DNA of 64,000 bases, from contig OU015490.1 of NCBI GenBank assembly GCA_907164885.2, positions 237,970,579-238,034,578 on the forward strand, in the 5' to 3' direction. Of the stretch, positions 25,206-37,991 are shown piece by piece. The translations under genes were made by a program, and so were the position numbers. The notes beneath the pieces were generated by a model, which had not been told where the DNA came from, ran no database searches, and was given only the letters and a program-made list of their open reading frames with translations. Position 1 is the stretch's first letter. The number at the start of each line of letters is the position of its first letter. Source of the DNA: Dolomedes plantarius (taxonomy: Eukaryota; Arthropoda; Arachnida; Araneae; Dolomedidae).

Positions 25206-26095
25206 TCTTTACATATATATATTTCCTCTGTACTTGTGTATGTGACTGAACTCCTCCTAAACGGCTGGACTGATTTTTGAGCTATGAAATTGTGTGTGTG
25301 CGATTAAGTTGATTCGAGAATGGTTTAGATTCACAATAAGACACCCCTAGCACCCCTAGGGGGGCAGTGGGACACGGGGCACATGTAAAAATAATCTAAA
25401 ATGGATGATATCACTGTTGAATCCATAGTTTTCGGGGTCGCTGAGATTAATAGTGACATTCCCGATGTTGTTTAAGTGCAAGTTCAGCCCCCCTCCATTG
25501 CCATAGGGAGCGAGGGGGGAAGAAGGGGGAATAAAAAATCTCAAAAATGACCGAGAGTAGTGTCGAATCCATAGTTTTCGGGGTCGCTGATATTAATAGT
25601 GACATTCCTGATGTCGTTTAAGTGAGAGTTCAGCATCCTCCATCAACGTTGGGGGAGGCGGGGGGGAGAAGATAAAATGTCCAAAATGACCGCGAGTAGT
25701 GTCGAATCCATAGTTATCGGGGTCACTGAGACGAATAGCGACACAACTGATGCCGTTTAAGTACAAGTTCAGCCCCCCCCCGTCAGTATTGGGAGAGGAG
25801 GGGGAAAGAGGAAAAATGAAATGTCTAAAATGTCTGAGAGTAGTGTCGAAACCATTGTTTTCGGAGTCACTGAGATAAATATACGAAACTAAAAGTGTTG
25901 TTTATAATCAAGTTTTGAGTTAAATAATAGAGTGAAATTGTAATTTTGTTTTATCATTTATATACTGTACATATATTTTTAAATACCCGTAAATAAATTT
26001 CCTAGATTTTACACTATAGGTGGAATTACTTCCTTTTCCCGTGTAATAAGAAATTGAGATTAATAAATACCTGGGCAACGCCGAGTAAACAGCTA

Positions 26096-26096
<1 letters not shown>
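25206..26096 (+). mobile_element. Non-autonomous Helitron carrying a minisatellite
   Basis: The 5' end is A?T|TCTTTACATATATATATTTC followed by CTCCTAAACGGCTGGACTGA, a form common at arthropod Helitron starts. The 3' end is GGGCAACGCC (GGC/GCC stem), then AACAGCTAG and T. No coding capacity. Nearly half of the element is the internal tandem repeat listed next. Its right end meets a (TA)n tract. Confidence 0.82.
25419..25880 (+). repeat. Minisatellite, about 143 bp unit, three to four copies
   Basis: GAATCCATAGTT, TCGGGGTC, AATAGTGACA, GTTTAAGT and GTTCAGC recur with period 139-146 from 25419, 25565, 25704 and 25848. Each unit contains a C-run and a GAGGGGGAA-like purine run. Tandem minisatellites are known inside non-autonomous Helitrons. 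Confidence 0.9.
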
Positions 26097-26159
<63 letters not shown>

Positions 26160-26170
26160 GTATATATATA
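26097..26170. repeat. (TA)n microsatellite
   Basis: TA run with TATG interruptions joining the Helitron end to the SINE tail. Confidence 0.95.
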
Positions 26171-26424
26171 ACGGCACCACAAGTGTCGGAGTCCGACTTA
26201 GCCAGGTGCCCTTCAATTTTGACCGAGCAGTCCCGGGGATGACATCGTAGGAGATCGTACCTTCCCCACCCACTCACCTCAAAAAAGGACTTTCTGGTCT
26301 ACGGATTTAACGTGCCCATATTCGGCCTAGACATGAAGGTATTTAATGGTGCTTGTCGGGATTCGATCCGAGCACCGCCACAGTATCGAGAGCCAACACG
26401 CTACCACTAGGCTACCTCTGACCC
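26171..26424 (-). mobile_element. tRNA-derived SINE
   Basis: On the minus strand the head carries an RNA polymerase III A box (TAGCCTAGTGGTAGCG) and B box (GGATCGAATCC) at tRNA-like spacing, then a non-tRNA body ending against (TA)n. The intact internal promoter is visible; a precise target duplication was not found. Confidence 0.85.
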
Positions 26425-27462
26425 TAAATATTAAATATATGGTAGCCAAATAAAGCACTTTTTAATGATGTTCAAACGTTTGAAGTTTTTTTTTCTCTCC
26501 GTGTGGTTTACTTCCGAAAGTGATGAGTTCATTTCAAATATACTATTGGGAAAAATATACTCCAAATATAAAATATGGTATGTAATTCATTTATTTCTTT
26601 ATGTCTCATATGTTGAAACGCATAGCTCAAAATCATATGTTAAGCATCTTGCTTAAAAGAGAAAATTTAAGAAAATATATAAACATTTATTTGTTCCTGT
26701 CGTTTAATGTTGTGAGTCATGGTAGATTCTCGTGAAAAGGTCTGGAAGTAACCTCACAGGCATTTTTAATGGGACGAGGGACCTTCAGACTCCAATTTTT
26801 TTAATTTTCAATTTTTAACTCTAATTACAGAATAGGAAATATTAATTATCTTTTTTTAATAGATTGAAGACCTTTAGAATTCAAAATAAGGATTTTTTGG
26901 CAGAATAAGTAGTCTTTTTCAAACAGAATTCCAAAATTGTTAGCATTTTCAAAATACTCCAAGTGCATTCCATGTCCATTAAAAACTTCATTTTTCTTTA
27001 ATATAAGTTTGCCATATATATAATCATAATTATTGTTCATTGAATATTTTGTATCAATCTAAAGCCATGCATATATTTTTTTAACCTGCTGTATAAAAGT
27101 AATGTTTTGCAGTGTTGCATTTACAAGAATAATATTTTTAATAAGATTTTGTATGGGACTTATTTAAAGTGTGTTAAAACATGTGTAGGTTTAATTTTTC
27201 TGCAATATTTCGTTTTTGACTTTAAATGAGTTTATTTTTCTGCTTCTATTATGTCCCCTGCAAAATTCTCTTTTTTCTCATCCTTACATGTAATTATGTT
27301 TTATCGACAAAAATATAATTTTTGGCGTTAAATACACTTTGATGAGGGTGTTTCGGCTGTTTCTGTATTCATAAAATACTTGGCCAAGAACCACAGGAAA
27401 CTTAATAGTTCTCAAGTTATTTTAATGATATCTTTAAAAAATATTTCTTTACTTCACCCATG
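26425..27462. other. Unique AT-rich sequence
   Basis: No feature recognised. Confidence 0.55.
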
Positions 27463-29020
27463 CTCTATACAAAAATATTTCAGGTAGTCTCTTCTAACAA
27501 AACTACCACGGGTTATTAACATACTTATCGTTGCTTACCTCTTTCTTTTTTTACGGATTTTGCTACTTTCCTGTTTAACTGTTTACTGCTACTGGGTTTG
27601 GCGCGCTGCCAAAATTATAACTCGCGGCGCAGGACGGACTCTGAATATTTTTTTGTTTCCGGAGGACCGTTATTGAGGAACGTAATTCTACGTTAAAATA
27701 CTCTCACAAAATAAAACTTTGTTTATATTTAATAAGTGTAAACATTACCATCTATCCAACCCTTCAAGGGGCATTAGCTTTATTTAATAGGGTAGGAGAC
27801 ATGAATAACAAGAACAGTCATGTCTTATTAAGAAGTTTTTAACTTAATACAGAGTGAGATTCTCTTGAGAAATGAATCTCAAGAGGTTATAAAAATAAAG
27901 ATAACGTACACTGCTACAGATAATATATATTCTTTAAACAGAGGAGAGATTGCAATGTCGAAATGGGATGCAAAGGAAAGGAAAGCAAAGGCCTCCATTG
28001 AAAAGAAAATGCCTCCCGTTAACTCGTTTATTTAATATATGTGTCCAATTTATCTACACATCCACGGGACTTTCGGCCATATATACTGCTAATTTTGTTG
28101 GCTGCTTAATTAAGGGACCATAAAGGAGGTGAGCCAACGTTGCATTCTATGAAAGGACAACACAGTAACATTTGTGCCCTAACCGTTATTAGAATCTAAG
28201 CTGCGTTTGAAGCTCTTTATGCAGACAAAATATGGAATGTGGCTGGCAGCTCATTTAACATAAGTGAGTTTGGGCAAATGATTGTTATTGTAAATTTGTG
28301 TATTACTAAATGTGTAGGTCCTTTTCAAACTTAGACTCAAAAGAGAGATTTAGATAAGAAATGTTTCCATTACTTCTACTTGGGACCGTTGAAAATTGGC
28401 GTATAACTAAAGGTTACTGCATTCTTTGAAAATTAAAATTTGTGAATTAGAAATATATATTTGAACTGAATTTCTAAGTTACAATCGCTTTTAAGCATAT
28501 TACAAAAGATTTTATGAATTTTAAAGTGAAAAATACTTTTTCGCTTTATTTTATTAGTGTTGATAATGTGCTATTTAAAAGATGAAAAAATGATTATTAG
28601 ATTTTTTTTCAGTTATTTAATTTTATTTTTGTTTCAAAGACATTATACATTGCTACGTTTTGTAAGCACTCTCTACTGCTATTTCGCAAATAATTTAACA
28701 CATTTGCGAAATTTGCCCATGCATTTTATAATCTAGATAACTCCTTCGAATATGACAGAAACTTATACAACGAATACGAAAATCTTTTTTTAACGTAGGA
28801 CTACGTTTCTCAAAAACGATCCTCTGGAAAGCAAAATTTCAGCGTTGTCGCGAGTTATAATTTTGGCAGAGCGCCAAACCCATTAGCAGTAAAACAGTTA
28901 AACAGAAATGTACCAAAATGTATCCAAAAAAAATGAAGTAAACAACGATAAGTAATCCTTCGTTAACAACCCGCGGTAGTTTCCCTGGAAGAGACTACCT
29001 GAAATATATTTTTTTGTGTT
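27463..29020. mobile_element. Large inverted-repeat element, arms about 235 bp
   Basis: Blocks ATTTCAGGTAGTCTCTTC, AACTACC-CGGGTT, TTTAACTGTTTACTGCTA, GGGTTTGGCGC and CCAAAATTATAACTCGCG in 27463-27700 recur inverted, same order, in 28790-29020. About 1.1 kb of AT-rich DNA with no transposase lies between. It is probably a non-autonomous DNA transposon with long TIRs or a foldback; termini and target duplication are unresolved. Confidence 0.75.
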
Positions 29021-30592
29021 TTGCTTGGAATCTAAAAATTATATTTTTTTAATTGATGATATATCAAATATTAATGGTCTATCATTAATGATAAAAAATT
29101 TTTAATATATTTACGAAGTTATCGAAAATTCTCTAATTACATATTTCGATGTCAACTTTATTAAATACACAATTTAAAATCTGGCATTCACGTCTAGACA
29201 TTATTGTCTGAATGCAGAACATGTCGTCTTTCATACATTTAAAGGTTTGTTACTCAATTTTTTCAATACATTGTAGCAATTTATTCCTCTATGAAGTAAA
29301 GGTTTCATTTTTTAAAAATTATTTGTGTAGTTTTTATACTTTTTTAAAGTATCGACCAACGTTCAGAGCCTGTTTTTTTCAATAATAGACAGCACTGATT
29401 CAATACATATTTTTTTAGTTCAAATGGGATATAAAATCATGAAAACAAATATAATTTTGATATACATTTCCTAACACTTTAAAATAGAGGGAATTTTTTA
29501 TAAAGCTTTAGTACAACTGACTGCTGACGACAGAGACCCTACACTCCATTCAAATCAATATATTTCAATTTCATTTATACTGTATACTACTGTTATACTT
29601 ACCTGTGCTCTTAAGTAAAAGTTTTTCAATATTTCCAAAAATAACTAAAATATCGTATATTCTGGTGTATAACGCGCACCTATAATTTTAAACTGCATTT
29701 TTTAAATTTTTAGATATATTCTCCTTATAACGCGTACACTTTTCTTGACGAAAAAGCCTGCAATGTACATGTGCGAAGTTGTTTTGAAGTCATTCATTTT
29801 AAGCATTTTCCGAGGCTTTCGAACAATGGTATAATGAATTGACAAGCAATAAAGGGAACAACGTGTGTGTGGGGGGAAATTCTTGAGGGAGCAAATAATT
29901 CCTGGTGCCTTAAGAGGGGAGATACCCTTAAAACCTTCAAAAACTCAATGTTTTATCATGATTTAGTTTTGAAGAAAGGAATTTAAGGAATCTTTTAAAA
30001 AAATGAAGTCGATACTACAATTAGAACCAATTTTATGGCCAAGCTAACAGTAAAGTTATTTATAGAAACCTTAAAGTTTAAATGACTTTTTCTAAAAACT
30101 GTTATTTTCAAACTTATACCCCCTATTTCTTCAAAATTAATCTTCACAAATTGCTAAAATTTTTTATACATGTATATCTTGTATGTTTATACAATTTCTA
30201 CCTAAATTTAAGTAATTCCATATTACTAATTTTTTTAGAGAATTTTCTTTTAAAAAAATTTATGGTTTTTTTGTACATTATAATACACATGCCTGAAAAA
30301 ATATTTTTATGTGAAATATGGTAATTACTCTAGGTGTAGTTTAAAATAAAACCTATGGATAAAATATATACAAATAATATAATATATATATCTTACAACT
30401 TTAAAAAAAATCTGCGCGCAATGCATTGATTTCAGATTCATTTTTCATAAAAGATTAATTTTATTTTACATAATGTAAATTTCTAATATTCTCCCAACAA
30501 TTCTGCTTTTGTTTTCTAGTAGATAAAGCTTTGTACAATTCACCCTAAAAAATTGGTTTAAATTAATTACAAATTAACTGTTTGACAACACA
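29021..30592. other. Unique AT-rich sequence
   Basis: No gene or element recognised; strongly A/T-rich with short ORFs only. Confidence 0.55.
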
Positions 30593-31003
30593 TTAACCCA
30601 TTAAAAATCGTGAGCCTCATTTGGGATCACGAATATTTTTAATGTTATCCCCCTTAATTTCTGATTTTTTGTTTATTTTTAGAGTTAAGTGTTTACATTA
30701 TTGTCTACTCATAATGTATACAGTTAAACTTTTCAGTTTGATTAAAAAATTTTAGATATATATGATATTTTTTCAAAAGTTTGCTTGTAAATGACGCTTT
30801 TTCACATCTCTCTATTTGCTAAGTGAATATCTGATAATTTATATTGAAATGAATTATTTTTTTCTTATGGGGGTTATGTGCATATGTGTTCTGAATAACA
30901 TAGTATCAAAATTGAACAAATTATTTACTTCATAGCTTGACCGCCGGCAAAATACTATGATCCCCATTTGGGGCTCACGGTAATTGTAATGTAAAATGGT
31001 TGA
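30593..31003. mobile_element. Possible piggyBac-like MITE
   Basis: TTAACCCATTA at the left and its imperfect inverse ATGGTTGA at the right bound inverted CGTGAGCC/GGGGCTCACG and GGGATCA segments (30607-30640, 30946-30980). TTAA plus CCC is the piggyBac terminal pattern; the right target site would be TTGA, one base off. No transposase inside. Confidence 0.45.
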
Positions 31004-31136
31004 CTATTTACACTACAAATAGAACTTTCGTTTTCTTCGCAGTTATCTGGTGCAATACGTTTCTGGAAATTCCACAATGGTCTGGAAATTCCACATGGGC
31101 ATTCTCCCATGAAAATGTGGAATGCATCCACTGACA

Positions 31137-31225
31137 ATAATAGGCATGAAGGGGGTGGGGGAGGGGCATACACCAGGTGATGGGAACATCAGGGATGGGT
31201 ACACCAGGAGGGGCATACACCAGGG
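31137..31225. repeat. GC-rich short repeat
   Basis: GGGGCATACACCAGG occurs twice, with a third partial GGGTACACCAGG between, after a G-rich run. Confidence 0.7.
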
Positions 31226-31280
31226 GCTTAGTAGTAAAATCAGTGTATTTTTGCGCGTCCAAAGGTGATCTGCCCCTTTA

Positions 31281-31750
31281 ACGAATCCAGAAAGTCTTTT
31301 AGTTTGGGACATGTTCAGATCCCATCTAAAGGATAATACAAAGAAATTGATGAAATAGTGTAACACATACATGACAGTTATTCCAGGCGGATTGACGCCA
31401 TTAGTTCAGCCTTTAGATATGTGTATGAAAAAACCATTCAAAGGAAATTCAAAATAACAGTGGAACACGGGGATGTTAGAAAGTGAAAAAACATTTACAA
31501 TGCGATCTCAAATGTGACATGCCAGTCTAGAAATAGTGTGTGAGTGGATAGTAAAAGGATGGAATGAAATTAAACCTGACATGATTCAGAAGTCATTCAA
31601 AAAATGTAGTATATCTAACAATGTAGATGGGACGGAAGATGATTATTTATTTACGGATCAGAGTAACAGTATGGTGAAGATGAAACAATTCGATGATGTC
31701 CCTGAAGATATAATGGAAGACGAATATGAAGAACTATTCAAGTTACATTC
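31281..31750 (+). pseudogene. Pogo/Tigger-type transposase, C-terminal half of the DDE domain
   Basis: The frame reads LLVWDMFRSHL, the block with the second catalytic Asp of pogo transposases, and then VIPGGLTPLVQPLDMCMKKP, the block with the third Asp. A later WxxGWNEIKPDMIQKSFKKC segment and an acidic tail (GTEDDY, EDEYEEL) match the family's C-terminus. Three nonsense codons interrupt it (TAG between the blocks, then TAA and TGA). The CENP-B-like DNA-binding N-terminus and the first Asp are missing. Related sequences include host-domesticated jerky/TIGD proteins, but the stops argue for a dead transposon. No TIR pair was found around it. Confidence 0.85.
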
Positions 31751-32181
31751 GTTGGCACATTCGTTGTTTCATAATACCTTTCGGTTTAATCAATGGACCA
31801 TAAGTTCTCATCTAATTATCATGTTAATCAAAATAAAGCAGTTTTAGAATCCTAAAAGATTGGCCATTGAAATTGAGAGATAAAAAAAAATTCGAAATTT
31901 TGCAACCAAACAGCCATTTCAACCTAGGCAGATACCTTAAACATCATTATTATTTTAATTATAATTAATTATTAAACTTCAAAAAAAATTCCCTTTACCT
32001 TGGAACAAAAAATTTCACAAGAACAATTATCTTATTAATGGGTCGTTATAAAAACAATTTTGCTTCATCTGAATTTATATTACTCACGCCTTAATTAGGT
32101 TTTCATGAGATGTGTGTTTTTAACTGTAATTTCTCTGTTCTAGTCAATGAAATGTCTATGTTATCTTAATCTACTCCATGG
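31751..32181. other. AT-rich sequence
   Basis: Possibly the eroded 3' part of the pogo element; nothing definite. Confidence 0.45.

Positions 32182-32221
<40 letters not shown>
32182..32221. repeat. (TA)n microsatellite
   Basis: TA run left of the SINE. Confidence 0.95.
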
Positions 32222-33485
<1,264 letters not shown>

Positions 33486-34985
33486 TTATATTTGTATATA
33501 ATATCCCTTAAGTTCCTTACAATTGGTCTTAAGTTTTTCAAAAATTTGTATACCCTCCAACATATAAGAATTGGCCAAGTATTCGGAGCGCTTTTTTTCA
33601 ACGATTTTTTCAAGATCGCTTTTTTTCAATAATCTCTTCTGAATTTCTGGCAAATATCTGTTGTGCTAGAAACCTTCTCACATTTGGAGCAGGATCTAGA
33701 CTGCGGGGCTCAAATTTGGAGAATATGGAAATAGAGCACAATTTTGTAGCTTAATGCTAATAATTTTTCCCGCTGCAGATGAATAATCCAGAAAATTATC
33801 ATTATGGGAAACATCTTTTTTCTTGCTAAATGGGTAGTATAGACTACGATCCTGTATAGATGTATAGTAATCTTTAGTGACTGCTTTGCACTTTTCCAAG
33901 TACCAGTAAAGATTAAATACATTGCGACTCAAAAAATGTAGCTAAGATCTTTCTTGCTGATAGAACTGTTTCCGATGTCTTTTATGCAGGTTCACCAGCG
34001 TCAAATACCCACTGTTTTGACTGTTCTTTCGTTTCTGACTGATAGTAATGCAGAAACGAAGTGTTGGAGTGTGGCGCTGTGGTTTTGATACAGTGACGTA
34101 TCTACTAGGGTAAAAATCGGCCGCTGTTTTACCATAATCATCACTTACTGTTTTGGACTACGTATGCATATTTACTTTAGTCTTTGCACTAGGATCGTAT
34201 GTGTACTTGCATTTATGGTGCGTTGAGCCCTTAGTGAAAGTTGTCCGTGTCTTTCATTTCCTTTGACTATCTGTTTCAATGGGGATCTCGGGGCCTTGGG
34301 ATGTTTTTTGGCTATACCTGCATCCTATTCAGAAAGTTCCCCTTGAGGTAAGTGTTACGGTGAGGCTCCCTGATGAAGAGACCAGTCGGTTACCTCGATT
34401 TCTGGTTTAGTTCCGACACTAATACAGAATCTTGCCTTTGGTGCGTCGAGCCCATGTGCTTGTTTTCTGTTTGATTTTGTCTATATTCTTCCTATAATTA
34501 TCGTGCTCTGTTGGTTTCGTTATTTTTAGTTATATTTGCTCTATTTCAATATATGGATTTGCTGCAACTGCGCCACCCTTTATTGAAAATTTATAAGTTT
34601 TCAACGCTAGGGTAGGTTTTAAGTAAATTTGTTTGGCAATCTATGCCCACTTTTTAATTTTTATGCCTATGTTAAATTGTTTATATTATTATAATGACAA
34701 TATTGCATTCATATTTCATCACCTATTACAAAACAACACAAAAATGCCTCTGGATTTCTTTTTGAAAATTCGAAATTGTGCTTGGAAGTGTTTAGTAGTT
34801 GATTGACCGTTTTTCAAATCCGTCAGCTCTCTAGCCGGCAACTTTTTATTATCCCATTTTTCATACAATATATTATGTAAACATTCTTATCAGATGCAAA
34901 CGGCATCAGATATCTCACGTAGTTTTAATCCTCTTATTTTCCTTGCCATATGATACATTTTTTCAATAATTTCTCCCTCAGACAT
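33486..34985 (-). pseudogene. Mariner (MLE) transposase split by an insertion
   Basis: Read on the minus strand, 34985-34710 gives the helix-turn-helix half: LKLREISDAVCI, then CLHNIL and KKLPAR, ending at GDE, the first catalytic Asp block. After about 700 unrelated bases, 34013-33486 continues with QWVFDAGEPA, YLEKCKAVTKDYYTSI, a degraded HNDN for the second Asp block, FPYSPNLSP for the third, and the tail LEGIQIF, KELKGYYIQI and TAA. The split falls between the DE block and QW, adjacent in mariners. Stops and frameshifts are many. Length fits the usual roughly 345 residues once the insert is removed. Mariner acts by cut-and-paste at TA. TIRs were not identified. Confidence 0.85.
34014..34709. 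mobile_element. Insertion inside the mariner relic, possible retroelement end
   Basis: The 700-base insert is GC-richer than its surroundings and contains two copies of GGTGCGTxGAGCCC (about 34220 and 34440). It also has CCTGATGAAGAGACC followed by GGTTACCTCGA, which resembles a decayed hammerhead core (CTGATGA...GAAA) of the kind carried by Penelope-like retroelements. The GAAA part reads GATT, so a working ribozyme is doubtful. No reverse transcriptase was seen. Confidence 0.4.
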
Positions 34986-35305
34986 CAACAGACATCAGCA
35001 GGGAAACGAGATCGTTTAGCTTCACTTGTGATCATTCGACATAAATAAAAATTAAGACATCACCTGTAAATCATTCTATTTGAAAGTGCAGTCCCCATGG
35101 ATTCTAGGCGAGACCCCATAGCATTTATCAAGTATATGAATTTGCTTCCTACCGCCGTTTTGTCGCCGTTCTTGAGAGAATGTTTTCTCATATCGTTAAT
35201 TTAGAGGTTTAAATGCATGTCAAATGTAGGTAGTTTAAAAATGAATTGTGATAATCACCTTTCCTAGTGAGGTGTAAAATCGGTTTAAGACTTTCTGATT
35301 GAATG
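34986..35305. other. Unique sequence
   Basis: No feature recognised; mariner 5' flank at most. Confidence 0.45.
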
Positions 35306-35341
35306 AATATATATATATATAGATAGATAGATAGATAGATA
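35306..35341. repeat. (TA)n(GATA)n microsatellite
   Basis: TA run followed by five GATA units. Confidence 0.95.
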
Positions 35342-35857
35342 TGACAGGCGATGTCTTTGCCTTCTATAAAATATCGTTTGCAGTCTTCTTGTTTTACAGT
35401 CCATGGCATCGAGGGAAGGCATACACTCAAAAAGTACTCAGCATCGTCTAAATTAAGTAGAGTTTATTCAGTTCAATGTCATATAAACCACCTCTCCAAA
35501 TCTGCGCGTTTCAGCGCTCGCCATTTTCAAATTGTGGACCCAGCTGACACGCGTCCACTAGCAACGATTAAATCCCGCGTTCTGACGAAAATTCGCGGGC
35601 ATCTCCGCGCTCCAACTCTCCCTGCACATGCGCAGAGCCCAAACCAGACATCTTTCAAGGATAAATGTAAATGTTTCCTCCTCGACTGCAGAACCCACAG
35701 GCGCGCCAAGATTACATAATGAAAAGGGGAATTTCCCTTTCCCAATTCGCGTCTTGAAATACGAACAATTAGAGGCGAATTACGCCACGAATATAATTTA
35801 ATTCCCAAGCCCCCTTTAATTTTAAGGTAATCATTCTTTTCCCACTAATCCTTGACA
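35342..35857 (-). mobile_element. Solo LTR, family A (copy 2)
   Basis: On the minus strand it begins TGTCAAGG and ends TGTCA. It shares with copy 1 the blocks GGGAAAAGAAT, AAAGGGGGCTTGGGAAT, CGTGGCG, GCGCATGTGCAGG, AAATGGCGAGCG and AATAAA. TG...CA termini and polyadenylation signal fit an LTR. No internal region adjoins. ORFs predicted here on either strand are not coding. Confidence 0.75.
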
Positions 35858-35877
35858 TATATATATATATATATATT
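35858..35877. repeat. (TA)n microsatellite
   Basis: Short TA run between two solo LTRs. Confidence 0.95.
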
Positions 35878-36403
35878 TGACGGGCGTAGTATTACATCCG
35901 CTATAATGGAAGATGTTACAGTCATATATAATCCTTTTGTTGAATTGCAGCGTAGTGGAAGGTAGTTCAAAAGTCAAAAACACACATCCTTTTCGATATA
36001 TTTATTATTTCTTCCGAGGTAGAACCACTCTCCAATTAACACAGCGTCTAGCGTTCGCCATCTTACAAAACCCACGTACCCGGCTAGCACACGTCTGCTA
36101 TCAACTAATTAATCCCATCGGTCTGCTGCTAGCCTATTGTCTCAAAAGCTCTCAAAAGAACAGCACATGCTCTCGTGACGTTTCCAAGATGAGGCATGGG
36201 GGGAGTTAAGCTTGATACTATATATAGATCCTCCCTATGGTACTTCGAACCCCGTGCATTAAGTTCAAATCTAAAAACAGGGATTCACCTCCCGCAGTGC
36301 ATCTCGCATTACGGCAAATACTGATATTTAACGTTAGAAATTAAATTATTCTGAAGCCCCCCCCTGTAAATTGTTTGATTATTATTATTTTTTTAATTAA
36401 TTC

Positions 36404-36410
<7 letters not shown>
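35878..36410 (-). mobile_element. Solo LTR, family A (copy 3, most diverged)
   Basis: On the minus strand it ends CGTCA and retains AGGGGGGGCTTCAGAAT, AAGATGGCGAACGC, TTGGAGAGTGGTT and an AATAAA-type signal in the order of the other copies. The minus-strand start near 36410 is blurred by an AT-rich patch. Confidence 0.6.
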
Positions 36411-36475
<65 letters not shown>

Positions 36476-36489
36476 GAGAGAGAGAGAGA
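36411..36489. repeat. (TA)n then (AG)n microsatellite
   Basis: TA run to about 36471, then AG repeats up to the start of an LTR. Confidence 0.95.
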
Positions 36490-36790
36490 TGAAATGACCC
36501 GAATTGGGTCATCTCTTGAAGAAACACAATAGAGGCTGAAATTAAATGCGATTCACAAAGAACAACTGAAGTTTATTCCATGAAAAACAACATGTTACTC
36601 GCATCGAAGCCAACTTGTGTCTCTCGTCGCGCACGAATATCTAATTAGGTCAAAGAGGGGTTACCAGGAATTGGCGGAGAGATTTAGTATATAGAAAAGC
36701 GAAGCATCTCGCCGAGGTGTCAGAAGGTTACCACATTTAGAAAGAAAGTTATTAGAAAGGGGCGATTAAAGATTATTAATAATATTATCA
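36490..36790 (-). repeat. Outer 3' LTR
   Basis: Matches 39725-40036 throughout, sharing CCCGAATTGGGTCATCTC, AAAGAACAACTGAAG and TTAGGTCAAAGAGGGGTT. Confidence 0.9.
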
Positions 36791-37099
36791 CAGGATATCC
36801 CCCCATCTAAAATGGATTGGAGCCGAGGCCGTCGACTTCAAGATATTCCAGATAGTGAGAACATGAAAATTAGGAGTTAGAATATTAGGTTGAAGTTGGC
36901 TCGAAAATCACAAATCGTTTATGTTACAAAATACAATAGAAAGACATAATAATATGAAAAATGGCATAATTTTAAAAACAAATATCTGGGGTAAAATAAA
37001 AATGGAATGGTACACCTAAATGAAAACCCTAATAACAACAGATGCAAAGATGTTCGAAATACAAATACAACCAAAAAAAATTGTGCATGTCTCAGTCCC
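36791..37099 (-). other. Outer-element interior remnant
   Basis: Holds the purine-rich tract and AT-rich DNA, no coding motif; the junction between outer and inner elements probably lies here. Confidence 0.45.
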
Positions 37100-37291
37100 T
37101 GACATATGTATTACAATCTTTTTAACATGTATCATCCCAATGCACACGACATTCTTTTTCAATAGTCTATTAAAAGGAGCTCTAATTTTGGCATAGTTGG
37201 GAATGAATCGGTGATAAACATTTACACTACCGAGAACTCTTTGAAACTCTTTGGTATTATTAGGGCTTTTCAGTTTTTTTAATACTTTCAA
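37100..37291 (-). pseudogene. Reverse transcriptase thumb/connection fragment
   Basis: The minus-strand frame reads KSPNNTKEFQRVLGSVNVYH then RFIPNYAKI and FNRLLKK. This is the conserved segment of Ty3/gypsy polymerases after the YxDD palm motif, where KELQxFLGxxNYYRRFIPNFA and the RNase H domain follow. Homology stops near 37150 and no RNase H active-site motif is readable. The fragment lies about 280 bases from the RT N-terminal piece, with the intervening palm motif eroded (a DDxIVYSSSE-like trace is visible in reverse at 37440-37480). Confidence 0.8.
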
Positions 37292-37573
37292 TATTATTAT
37301 TATCAGGAATTACTCTACCATCTTTTACTTGATAACAATAGAAATTTTATCTGATCTTTAGCACAAACACATTTCTTTTGGTTTAGTTAAATATTTTCTC
37401 TTTTAAACACTTCAAATAATATATTTAAATATTTCAAATGCTCTTTCTCAGAAGAAGAGTAGACAATTATGTCATCAAACTAGCTACATGCAAAATCAAT
37501 TTTGTTTTTTGTTAAAACTCGCCTAATTGTTCTGTTAGAAATTGCTGGAGCATTTTTAGTCCAAAGGGGAGTC

Positions 37574-37795
37574 TTAGCCACTCGAATAAACCAAAGTTTG
37601 TACTAAATGGGGAATATGCCAGAAACCAGATCTGAGGTCAAGGGTAGAAAAAATTTTGGCTTTACTCAATTTATCTTGTAAAGTACTAATTCTGGGAAAA
37701 TGTTCTACATCTGTCTTGATAAGGGAATTCAATTTTCGATAATCTATGCACAATCTTGTTTTCTTACCCTCCTCTCGTTTAAGTACTAAGTACAC
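37574..37795 (-). pseudogene. Reverse transcriptase N-terminal fragment
   Basis: The frame reads LVLKREEGKKTRLCIDYRKL then FPRISTLQDKLSKAKIFSTL and DLRSGFWHIP. CIDYRKLN and STLDLRSGFWHIP are the fingers and palm block A motifs of Ty3/gypsy reverse transcriptase, and DL holds the first catalytic Asp. Frame breaks flank it on both sides. It lay upstream of the connection fragment in the same minus orientation. Confidence 0.88.
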
Positions 37796-37991
37796 AGGCG
37801 AACTATATTCTCATTATCAGAATTATATTCTCACTGTCATTTTCATAGTTCTTTCGTACAAAATACTCAGGTTGAGGACTGGACTTATTTTGGCTGTTGA
37901 ATAGTCCTCCTTGGAATTGAATATGAAGTTATATATTTTCTTTTTGCATGTTACATTAATTGTTATTTTATTACAGATTTTTGTTTTACTT

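Noticed and set aside
26330..26424. Possible tRNA gene from A and B boxes
   Set aside because: No cloverleaf acceptor pairing is apparent and a non-tRNA body continues to a tail; it is a SINE head.
35351..35808. Overlapping ORFs of 93-122 codons on both strands
   Set aside because: They lie wholly inside a solo LTR shared with two other copies that do not keep the frames open.
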